The notes under the pieces are model-generated. The model saw nothing but the letters and a program-made list of their open reading frames with translations. It ran no database searches and had not been told where the DNA came from. The translations under genes and the position numbers were made by a program. From Verrucomicrobia bacterium TMED44 (GTDB taxonomy: Bacteria > Verrucomicrobiota > Verrucomicrobiia > Opitutales > Seribacteraceae), in the NCBI GenBank assembly GCA_002168015.1, contig NHCX01000086.1:17928-26002 (forward strand): a stretch of DNA of 8,075 nt. Reading direction: 5' to 3'. Position 1 is the first letter of the stretch, and the number at the start of each line of letters is the position of its first letter. Shown piece by piece: positions 1 through 6,187 of this stretch.

Positions 1-781
1 TTGGGCACCAGCAACTGGTTCTACCTCCAATTTCTTCCCTCATTAAAAGGGCATTTGTTGCTGGGCAAAGCCCTCCGTCTTTCCAGCGTACATGAAAAAG
101 CCATCCTTTTGGAGGGTCTCCGCCATGTTTGCCAACCGAGTTCATTGCTCCCTTTGATACGAATTTAATTTTGTCGAATAATAGTACCGATTGTTGATGG
201 CTTATTTTCTGGCAACGAAGAGCCGGGTGAATCTTCGCACGCCAAAGGACTTCATCGGCCATCCAGTTTCCCATCCCCTGGAAATACCTTTGGTCAAGTA
301 AAAGGGCTTTGATTGGTCTTCTTGCGTGTCGAGTAAGGGCATTACTAAGTACTTCTCTTTTGAACTTTTTATCAAGCATCGATGGAGGGAGTTCACTCCA
401 CCAAGACGGAGGATTCTTCCCCACATGGAGGCGAATTCTACCGAACTGGCGGGGATCACGAAAAATGAGGGATTGATTATTTTGAAAAAGCACGAGGGCG
501 TCATGCTTCTGACAATCATAGGAAGATAAATCAGAAGTAAGACTGCCTGTCATTCCCAAGTGCAGACCAAGCCAAAGGTTACCACTAAACTTGACCAGTA
601 TTTGTTTCCCATGCGTGGCAACTGAGGATAATTTTGCTTGGATTAGTTCTGTGCAAAGAAATTTTCGATTTAGATCACGATAAACTCTTGAAGTTGGATG
701 CACATGTATATGCTGAGTTAATTTCCCTATACCAGTCTCCCACTGACTTGCTGCAAAGGCAACTTCGGCAAGCTCAGGCAT
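1..781 (-). CDS. mutM: Formamidopyrimidine-DNA glycosylase family protein (Fpg/MutM), 3' end beyond the left edge
   Basis: Base-excision repair enzyme that removes oxidised purines such as 8-oxoguanine and nicks the abasic site. The frame is open for 260 residues from ATG 781 to the window edge. Seen directly: MPELAEV at the N-terminus, giving the family's nucleophile Pro2 plus Glu3 and Glu6; Lys59 in THGKQ, matching the conserved catalytic-domain lysine; LHLGMTGS (73-80) and RDPRQFG (108-114), which supply the Met77/Arg111/Phe113 base-displacing triad; and LLDQ...GMGNWMADEVLW (161-180), the helix-two-turn-helix with Asn172. The start is fixed because Pro2 must follow Met1. It overlaps the end of menD by 8 nt and I see no Shine-Dalgarno, suggesting coupled translation. 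Odd: the C-terminal finger has Cys239 but Thr242 at the usual second cysteine, then GGRTSCWCP (252-260). The family is usually about 270-280 residues, so only the last ten or so codons are missing. Some databases would name it fpg, or generically Fpg/Nei. Confidence 0.95.
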   Translation of the reverse strand, partial: MPELAEVAFAASQWETGIGKLTQHIHVHPTSRVYRDLNRKFLCTELIQAKLSSVATHGKQILVKFSGNLWLGLHLGMTGSLTSDLSSYDCQKHDALVLFQNNQSLIFRDPRQFGRIRLHVGKNPPSWWSELPPSMLDKKFKREVLSNALTRHARRPIKALLLDQRYFQGMGNWMADEVLWRAKIHPALRCQKISHQQSVLLFDKIKFVSKGAMNSVGKHGGDPPKGWLFHVRWKDGGLCPATNALLMREEIGGRTSCWCP

Positions 782-2477
782 AGTCTTGGGGGCTGATGGA
801 AAGCAACTTTTGGCGAAGGATTCGATCTTTTTTTCGGTCAGTACGGATTTCAATGATGTGAATGCCAAATTTTTTGGGATGTTTAATTCTCAGAATTATT
901 TCAGTCCAAGAGGTTAACTGTTCATGTGATACCTTGAAGGCTTTACAAAGATCTTGGAGATCAATGTTTTGGGGGGTAGCAAAACATTTTTCAAATTCTG
1001 GTTCATCAGCAATGGGTAGATGTTCGAATATACCTCCGCCAAAGTTATTGATTACAAATACAGTCAAGCTTCCCTTCAATTGTTTGGAAAAAAGAAGTGC
1101 ATTAGAGTCGTGAAGAAAAGCAAGGTCACCAGAAAGAAGGTAGGCTGGCCTATTGGATTCATGGGCAATTCCAAGTGCGGTGCCCAAAGTGCCATCAATC
1201 CCGTTTACACCCCGATTACCAAAAAGCCTGCGTTCAGACGGAACCTGTTTCCAAAACCATTCAATGTCTCGCATTGGCATACTGTTTGCAACGAAGAGAT
1301 CAGACAGACTTGGTAAGTGGAGTGATAAGAGATGGGCAAGTTTTCCTTCAAAAGAAGGTAATTCAGTAGAAAAGGTTGCTTCCAGTTGAAAATCTACTGA
1401 TTCTTCGGCTTCTTGCCATAGTTTGATCCATGAGGGTGGTGATTGAGGTAAAGTGATTTCTGAAATGTGTTCATAGGCAACCTGGAATTGATCGCTATTA
1501 CTGGATAATGGATCTACATTAATTCCCCTAGGCTCGATCACAATGCGTTTGGCTTCAGATTCGTCAATCCATCTGCGGAGAGTTTTGGAGGTGGGTAATG
1601 GACCAAGTACGATGATTAGATCTGGAATTGCTTTTTCAGTAAAATGAAGGTCGCGCAGTAGGTTTTCATATCGGGAAATTGTGTTTGAGGATGCTGAATG
1701 CCGAGCCGGTGATAGAGAGTCGCAAAGGATTGGTAATGAGAAATTATCCAACCATGGTTGTAAACTTTCCAGCGTTATAAATTGTCCAGTAACCAAAACT
1801 GGTTTCTTGAAAAGAGAAACCTCTGCTGCGATTTTTTGAGGTGAATCGGGATAGGTGAATTTTTGAGCTTTTGGTACTTGTTTTTGCTCTTCAGTCGCAG
1901 GGATTTCGATGTCGGCCGAGTTGGGTAAAAATGGCTCGCGAAAGGGGAAGTTCAAGTGTACAGGTCCTGGATTTATTCCGGTTGCTTGCTGGTAGGCAAG
2001 TTGCAAGGTTTGGATGAGTTCTTCTGCACTGTCTTCACTGGAAGAGGGGGGGACTAGTTGATGAAAGCCACGAACAAATTCCCCGAAAATATTTTTTTGA
2101 TTGATAGTTTGCCCAGCAGCACACTCCTGAAGTTCTGGAGGACGGTCAGCAGAAAATAGCAAAAGAGGGACGCTCGCATGGCATGCCTCGGTGACCGCAG
2201 GAAACCAATGGGCGAGTGCGGAACCCGAAGTACAAATAAGGCCAGTTGGGGAGTTTTCCCGTTTACTGTTTCCTAAAGCTAAGAAAGCAGCAGTTCTCTC
2301 GTCCAGTACAGGAATAATCTCTATATCGGAATATCTTTCTAAACCAATAATTAAAGAAGTTGACCGAGAACCTGGAGAGAAGAAGACCCTTTTTAATCCA
2401 AGTTTTTGAAGGGTTTTGGCAAAATGAGCTCCACTTGCCAAATTGGCTATGCCAACTTCTTCTGAAGATAGATTCAC
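774..2477 (-). CDS. menD: 2-succinyl-5-enolpyruvyl-6-hydroxy-3-cyclohexene-1-carboxylate synthase (MenD)
   Basis: Cytoplasmic thiamine-diphosphate enzyme of menaquinone synthesis. It adds the succinic semialdehyde unit from decarboxylated 2-oxoglutarate to isochorismate, giving SEPHCHC. The 567 residues match the family's usual length of about 550-580. Seen: FSPGSRST (33-40), DERTAAFLALG (59-69) carrying the catalytic Glu60 of ThDP enzymes, SADRPPELQECAAGQTINQ (109-127), NSMPMRDIEWF (398-408), GNRGVNGIDGT (420-430), and the ThDP/Mg site GDLAFLHDSNALLF (450-463) with the closing NN (477-478) before GGGIF. The start is GTG at 2477, two bases after the menF stop. No later Met occurs before the conserved core, and no strong Shine-Dalgarno is adjacent, so reinitiation after menF is likely. 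A 7-bp hairpin lies immediately upstream. It follows menF, the preceding step in the pathway, and overlaps the next gene by 8 nt. Confidence 0.97.
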   Translation of the reverse strand: MNLSSEEVGIANLASGAHFAKTLQKLGLKRVFFSPGSRSTSLIIGLERYSDIEIIPVLDERTAAFLALGNSKRENSPTGLICTSGSALAHWFPAVTEACHASVPLLLFSADRPPELQECAAGQTINQKNIFGEFVRGFHQLVPPSSSEDSAEELIQTLQLAYQQATGINPGPVHLNFPFREPFLPNSADIEIPATEEQKQVPKAQKFTYPDSPQKIAAEVSLFKKPVLVTGQFITLESLQPWLDNFSLPILCDSLSPARHSASSNTISRYENLLRDLHFTEKAIPDLIIVLGPLPTSKTLRRWIDESEAKRIVIEPRGINVDPLSSNSDQFQVAYEHISEITLPQSPPSWIKLWQEAEESVDFQLEATFSTELPSFEGKLAHLLSLHLPSLSDLFVANSMPMRDIEWFWKQVPSERRLFGNRGVNGIDGTLGTALGIAHESNRPAYLLSGDLAFLHDSNALLFSKQLKGSLTVFVINNFGGGIFEHLPIADEPEFEKCFATPQNIDLQDLCKAFKVSHEQLTSWTEIILRIKHPKKFGIHIIEIRTDRKKDRILRQKLLSISPQDYA

Positions 2478-2479
2478 GA

Positions 2480-3913
2480 TCAGGGAAGAGTGGTTCTTCC
2501 CGTGATAACCTCGAGCATTGCTTGTAGTTTCCAGTCGGTTTCTCTTTTCTCCTGTTCAGGTATTGAGCCATCTACCAAGCCTGCACCTGCATATAAAGTA
2601 AGCTTGCGGGGAGAAATCTTGCCACACCTGATAGGGACGACGAACTCACCTCTGCCTCGGTTGTCAATCCATCCAGTGACCCCGGAATACAATCCGCGGG
2701 GTTTTGTTTCCAGGCTACGAACCAAAGGAAGAGCCACTTCCCGTGGGGATCCGCCCATTGCAGGTGTAGGGTGTAAAGCAGTGAGGATATCAAAAGGATG
2801 AATTCCATTTACACTTCTGGCTCGTAAGGGCGTCTTTGCGTGCTGTAAATTTGCAAGCCTGAGAAGTCGGGGTTTTCCTTCTTGGCAATTATTAATACCT
2901 ATTGAGGAAAGTCTTCGTAAAATGCTCTGTATAACTAGTTTATGCTCGAGGATTTCTTTTTCTCTGCCAAGCAAGGTTTTTCCAAGAAAAGCATCCTTTC
3001 CCGCTGAGATCCCACGAGGTGCAGAGCCAGCAAGTGCTTCTGTTTCAAATGAATTTCCTGCAGTTCTAAGCAGAGTTTCTGGGGTGGCACCGATCATTAA
3101 TCCATGATCGGGTTGAGAAATACAAAAGGTATGGCAGTCGGAGAATTTTTCTCTCAAAGCATGTGCGATTGAAAAGGGAGGCAGTTGAGAAGATGTCTCA
3201 AACGACAGCTGTCTTGCCAAGACAATCTTGGAGAGTTTTTGCTTTTGTATTTCAGAAAGTGCTTTTTTAACTGCAAGCTCGTAATCATAATTCTCTGTGG
3301 GTTTTCCAACTTGTACGGATTTAGGATCCCGGGCATTTGCATAATCAAAACGCATTCCTCGAATTTTATTTAAATGGGACTCAAACTCGCTAATGATACA
3401 ATCAGCAGATGTTTCTGGGGTTATTTCGACGTTGGAAATTAAAAAATTAAATCCTCCTTTTCTAAGAACCTGCCACCGAGGAAGAAAAATTTGAAGTGGA
3501 GCAAGCGTTGAATCATCTTCCTGTTCATCCTCAAAAGTTGCGGATAGAAAAAGGGTGGGACCTGTGCCAGCTACTTTATGGTCACCTGCTACAATGGTAT
3601 TTTCAAAAAGATCGTCAGCCCACTTGCGTGCTTTACGAAAACGTTCTTGGCCCGAAAAGGTAGCAACACTTAAATACTCTCCTGCTGCAATGGAGAATTC
3701 ATTACCTGGTCTTTCTAGATAACATACAGGATCATTATCCTGATGATTTGCTTCGAGGATGGCCAAAGGATCAGAATAGTCGGTTTCGATAGTGACAGAC
3801 AAGAAGTGGGAATGTCCTATCTTTTTGGCTTGTGAAACCAAGTCATAAACAAAGGGTGATAAATCGGTATGCTCGTTACAGATCGTGGGAGAAAGGATTT
3901 CTGGAAAAGTCAT
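2480..3913 (-). CDS. menF: Isochorismate synthase (MenF)
   Basis: Mg-dependent chorismate-utilising enzyme that converts chorismate to isochorismate, the committed step of classical menaquinone synthesis. The protein has 477 residues. The C-terminal chorismate-binding domain (about 205-470) is clear: KIVLARQ (229-235) with the Lys229 general base, MIGATPETLL (273-282), ETEALAGSAPRG (290-301) with the Glu292 general acid, LEHKLVIQ (322-329), HPTPAMGGSP (381-390), GLYSGVTGW (407-415), and AGAGLVDGS (442-450) followed by metal-site glutamates in PEQEKRE. The roughly 200-residue N-terminal part is the less conserved region normal for isochorismate synthases. The same fold occurs in EntC/DhbC, salicylate synthase and PabB/TrpE. 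The immediate menD neighbour makes MenF the best name, and no siderophore genes are visible. The start ATG overlaps the yidD stop as ATGA, a coupled start. Confidence 0.95.
   Translation of the reverse strand: MTFPEILSPTICNEHTDLSPFVYDLVSQAKKIGHSHFLSVTIETDYSDPLAILEANHQDNDPVCYLERPGNEFSIAAGEYLSVATFSGQERFRKARKWADDLFENTIVAGDHKVAGTGPTLFLSATFEDEQEDDSTLAPLQIFLPRWQVLRKGGFNFLISNVEITPETSADCIISEFESHLNKIRGMRFDYANARDPKSVQVGKPTENYDYELAVKKALSEIQKQKLSKIVLARQLSFETSSQLPPFSIAHALREKFSDCHTFCISQPDHGLMIGATPETLLRTAGNSFETEALAGSAPRGISAGKDAFLGKTLLGREKEILEHKLVIQSILRRLSSIGINNCQEGKPRLLRLANLQHAKTPLRARSVNGIHPFDILTALHPTPAMGGSPREVALPLVRSLETKPRGLYSGVTGWIDNRGRGEFVVPIRCGKISPRKLTLYAGAGLVDGSIPEQEKRETDWKLQAMLEVITGRTTLP
2483..2501 (-). 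promoter_or_regulatory. Perfect 7-bp hairpin between menF and menD
   Basis: On the minus strand the arms GGGAAGA and TCTTCCC pair perfectly around a 5-nt ACCAC loop. The element covers the last codons of menF, abuts its TGA stop, and ends five bases before the menD GTG. No T-run follows, so it is not a simple intrinsic terminator. The only SD-like purines nearby lie in its 5' arm. A role in menD initiation or mRNA stability is inference only. Confidence 0.4.
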
Positions 3914-4209
3914 TTGGGCTCGCTGGATAAAGGTGACTTTTCTTCATCTGGGAAGACAGGATCATACCCACCCGGATGAATCGGATTGCATTTACATATG
4001 CGAGATACAGATTTGGAAACTGCTTGAAAGAAAGGAAGGTAGCGAAAGCATTCTAAGCTGTATTCCGAACAAGTGGGGTAAAACCTGCATCGAGCATACG
4101 GTCCGAGAATCAATTGTTTGAGAGGGGAAAGCCAACGGTAGATGCAGATAAAAAATATGATCGGCAAATGCAAAGCCTTGGAAATTGGATGATCGTTAAA
4201 TTGGATCAT
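3910..4209 (-). CDS. yidD: Membrane protein insertion efficiency factor (YidD)
   Basis: Small, inner-membrane-associated cytoplasmic protein thought to assist YidC-dependent insertion of membrane proteins. Seen (99-residue form): a hydrophobic N-terminal stretch, about 12-29, likely the membrane-associating helix; RWLSPLK; GPYARCRFYPTCSEYSLE (36-53), the family signature with Cys41 and Cys47; and CNPIHPGGYDPV (74-85), the second signature. The tail is short and polar. I chose ATG 4209 because AGGAAG lies six bases upstream and the protein then starts close to its hydrophobic segment, as in homologues. Longer in-frame starts are ATG 4230, ATG 4239 and TTG 4245 (111 residues). The stop overlaps the menF start by 4 nt. 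The gene usually sits between rnpA and yidC. Here neither is a neighbour. Confidence 0.93.
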   Translation of the reverse strand: MIQFNDHPISKALHLPIIFFICIYRWLSPLKQLILGPYARCRFYPTCSEYSLECFRYLPFFQAVSKSVSRICKCNPIHPGGYDPVFPDEEKSPLSSEPK

Positions 4210-4215
4210 ACTCTT

Positions 4216-4221
4216 CTTCCT
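4216..4221 (-). promoter_or_regulatory. Likely ribosome binding site of yidD
   Basis: AGGAAG on the minus strand lies six bases before ATG 4209. It is the only clear Shine-Dalgarno-like sequence among the candidate yidD starts and decides the start used here. Confidence 0.55.
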
Positions 4222-4235
4222 ATTTGGCATTTGGC
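4222..4235. repeat. Tandem 7-bp duplication upstream of yidD
   Basis: ATTTGGC occurs twice in direct contact on the plus strand (GCCAAAT twice on the minus strand). It lies between thrS and the preferred yidD start, just before the ribosome binding site. If translation starts at TTG 4245 or ATG 4239 instead, it would be inside the coding sequence and would shift the frame of those starts if its copy number changed. Confidence 0.6.
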
Positions 4236-4280
4236 ACATGGGCAAAACAGAAAACGAAATATTTGTTTCAGGTTGGAGAT

Positions 4281-6131
4281 TTACTCCGTTGGAGTAGCGG
4301 TTCGTTTTTTGGGAAGAGCTTTGGATTTAATTTCAGCTTCAATTTGATTCATGCAATCCTGCAGATCACAGGTACCATCAAGATCTGGATTATTACGTGA
4401 TCGAATAGAAACTTTTCCTTCCTCAGCCTCTCTTTTCCCGATTATAATCATATGAGGAATTTTTTCGTTTTCTGCTCGCCTGATTTTAGCTCCCAATTTT
4501 GCAGACTGTCTGTCTATGCTTACACGAATTTCATGTTTTAAAAAGGCTTGCGAGCATTCCTCAGCAAAAGAGAGCAAATCGTCGTTCATAGGTAGAATAC
4601 GTACCTGTTCAGGTGCTAACCAAGTTGGAAAATTTCCTGCAAAATGTTCAATTAATAATCCACAAAACCTCTCCATCGAACCAAAAGGTGCACGGTGTAT
4701 CATGACAGGACGATGATTTTTATTATCAGTTCCTGCATACGAGATATCAAATCTTTCAGGCAGGTTATAATCGACTTGTACAGTTCCCAACTGCCATTCC
4801 CGGCCAATCACGTCTTTAACCACAAAATCGATTTTGGGACCATAAAAAGCCGCTTCTCCTAATTCCTCCTCGTATTCTACACCTAAAGTCCTAACGGCTT
4901 GTTTAAGTGCTGCTTCTGCTTTATTCCAACCCTCTGTGTCTCCGACATATTTGTCTGAATCTGGATCGCGAAGACTGACTCTTACGCGATATTCGTTCAT
5001 GCCAAGAGTTGAAAAAACAAGTTTTACTAAGCCTAAACATCCCTGAATCTCGTCTTGTAATTGATCTTCACGAAGGAAAAGGTGTGCATCGTCCTGAGTG
5101 AAACCGCGTACACGAGTCATGCCGTTTAGTTCTCCAGATTGTTCCCAACGGTAAACAGTTCCAAATTCGGCTAATTTGATTGGAAGGTCACGATAAGATC
5201 TTTTCTCGGATTTATAGATGCTTATGTGCATCGGACAATTCATTGGTCTTAATAAATGACCGTCTAGCTCACCTTTATCCAATTTGTTCTCAAGCTGTGT
5301 GCTAGAGAAACCTTCTTCAGCTAATTCTGCCAAGCACTCTCGTTGAATAATTGGAGGGTACTGAGATTCTTGGTAGTAGGGGAAGTGTCCAGAAGTCCTA
5401 AAAAGGTCAAGCTTCCCGATATGAGGAGTGTAAACTTGAGAGTAACCTTGCTTGGTTAATTCCGAGGTAATAAACTTTTCAAGTTCTTGACGAATAATTG
5501 CCCCGTTCGGTTTCCAAAGAACCAATCCTTGACCAACCATTTCATCGATATGGAAAAGACCCATTTCTCGACCGATATTGCGATGGTCTCTTTTTTTTGC
5601 CTCTTCGATTCTCTCTAAATGATCTTTGAGGTCATCTTTGGACTGAAAAGCAGTCCCGTAAATTCTTTGTAACTGTTTATTATTTGAATTTCCCCGATGA
5701 TAGGAGCCAGCAACATGAAGCAGTTTGAAGGCTTTAATTTTCTTAGTGTAGGATACATGTGCTCCTGCACACAGGTCATGAAATTCTCCATTTCTGTAAA
5801 AGGAAATGGTTTCTTCATCTGGGATGTCGTTCAACCTACCAAGTTTGTACTGTTTTTGACCCATGTCTGAGATGATTTGCTTAGCTTCTTCCCTACTAAC
5901 TTCAATTCTTTCGAAGCGCTGATTTTCTTTAATAATCTTTTTCATTTCAGTCTCAATCTCTTCGAGTACCTCGGGAGTAAATGCCATATCGGTATCGAAG
6001 TCGTAGTAGAAACCACTTTCGGTAGGAGGTCCAATGTCCAACTGAGTATCAGGGTATAAACGTAAAACTGCAGCAGCGAGAACATGTGCACTAGAGTGCC
6101 GAACTTTTTCCAATGGAGACATTTCTTTCAT
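4281..6131 (-). CDS. thrS: Threonyl-tRNA synthetase without the N-terminal TGS domain
   Basis: Class II aminoacyl-tRNA synthetase that charges tRNA-Thr and edits mischarged seryl-tRNA. It has 616 residues. Editing domain (about 5-180): HSSAH (12-16) and CAGAH (121-125), the HxxxH and CxxxH site. Catalytic core (about 185-500): TSGH (247-250), MNCPMH (297-302), YRWE with motif-2 Arg328, DDAHLF (347-352), and motif 3 HRAPFGSMERF (479-489) with Arg488. The zinc ligands Cys299, His350 and His479 are all present. The anticodon-binding domain covers about 505-600. Odd: E. coli-type enzymes carry a roughly 60-residue TGS domain before the editing domain; here it is absent, and a TAG at 6144-6146 in the same frame shows the gene does not extend upstream. 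The TSGH-to-MNCP segment is about 24 residues longer than in E. coli ThrS. No Shine-Dalgarno is visible before ATG 6131; ATG 6122 (codon 4) is an alternative start. Confidence 0.98.
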   Translation of the reverse strand: MKEMSPLEKVRHSSAHVLAAAVLRLYPDTQLDIGPPTESGFYYDFDTDMAFTPEVLEEIETEMKKIIKENQRFERIEVSREEAKQIISDMGQKQYKLGRLNDIPDEETISFYRNGEFHDLCAGAHVSYTKKIKAFKLLHVAGSYHRGNSNNKQLQRIYGTAFQSKDDLKDHLERIEEAKKRDHRNIGREMGLFHIDEMVGQGLVLWKPNGAIIRQELEKFITSELTKQGYSQVYTPHIGKLDLFRTSGHFPYYQESQYPPIIQRECLAELAEEGFSSTQLENKLDKGELDGHLLRPMNCPMHISIYKSEKRSYRDLPIKLAEFGTVYRWEQSGELNGMTRVRGFTQDDAHLFLREDQLQDEIQGCLGLVKLVFSTLGMNEYRVRVSLRDPDSDKYVGDTEGWNKAEAALKQAVRTLGVEYEEELGEAAFYGPKIDFVVKDVIGREWQLGTVQVDYNLPERFDISYAGTDNKNHRPVMIHRAPFGSMERFCGLLIEHFAGNFPTWLAPEQVRILPMNDDLLSFAEECSQAFLKHEIRVSIDRQSAKLGAKIRRAENEKIPHMIIIGKREAEEGKVSIRSRNNPDLDGTCDLQDCMNQIEAEIKSKALPKKRTATPTE

Positions 6132-6187
6132 ATGAAAATATTTCTAATTACACTGGCTATTTCCTGCAACGCCAAAGGAGGAATAGA
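6132..6187. other. metH-thrS intergenic spacer
   Basis: This 56-nt AT-rich gap is the best place for a separate thrS promoter, but no good -35/-10 pair, T-box-like leader, or hairpin with a T-run is visible. The short inverted match TTCCT...AGGAA with 13 nt between the arms is too weak to call. Whether thrS is read through from metH cannot be decided here. Confidence 0.3.

Noticed and set aside
202..519. Open frame of 105 codons on the minus strand inside fpg
   Set aside because: It is a shifted-frame shadow: the other minus-strand frame over the same bases gives a full Fpg protein with all family motifs.
1749..1760. Perfect 12-bp palindrome CAACCATGGTTG
   Set aside because: It lies within the menD coding sequence. 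About two perfect 12-bp palindromes are expected by chance in 8 kb, and nothing nearby suggests an operator.
4281..4295. Short hairpin (stem ACTCC/GGAGT, 3-nt loop) over the thrS stop as a terminator
   Set aside because: The stem is only five pairs, includes the stop codon region, and has no T-run after it on the transcribed strand.
5591..5598. Run of eight A (minus strand) in thrS, in phase as A AAA AAA, a possible slippage site
   Set aside because: It encodes ordinary A-K-K-R in the linker after the editing domain. A -1 slip meets a stop after about 16 codons, and no downstream structure was seen, so programmed frameshifting is unlikely. It could be a sequencing-error hotspot, but the frame is intact.
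6132..6187. Candidate promoter TTGCAG-17 nt-TAGAAA for thrS
   Set aside because: The -35 box matches only three of six consensus positions and the -10 box is poor. In an AT-rich gap this is not better than chance.
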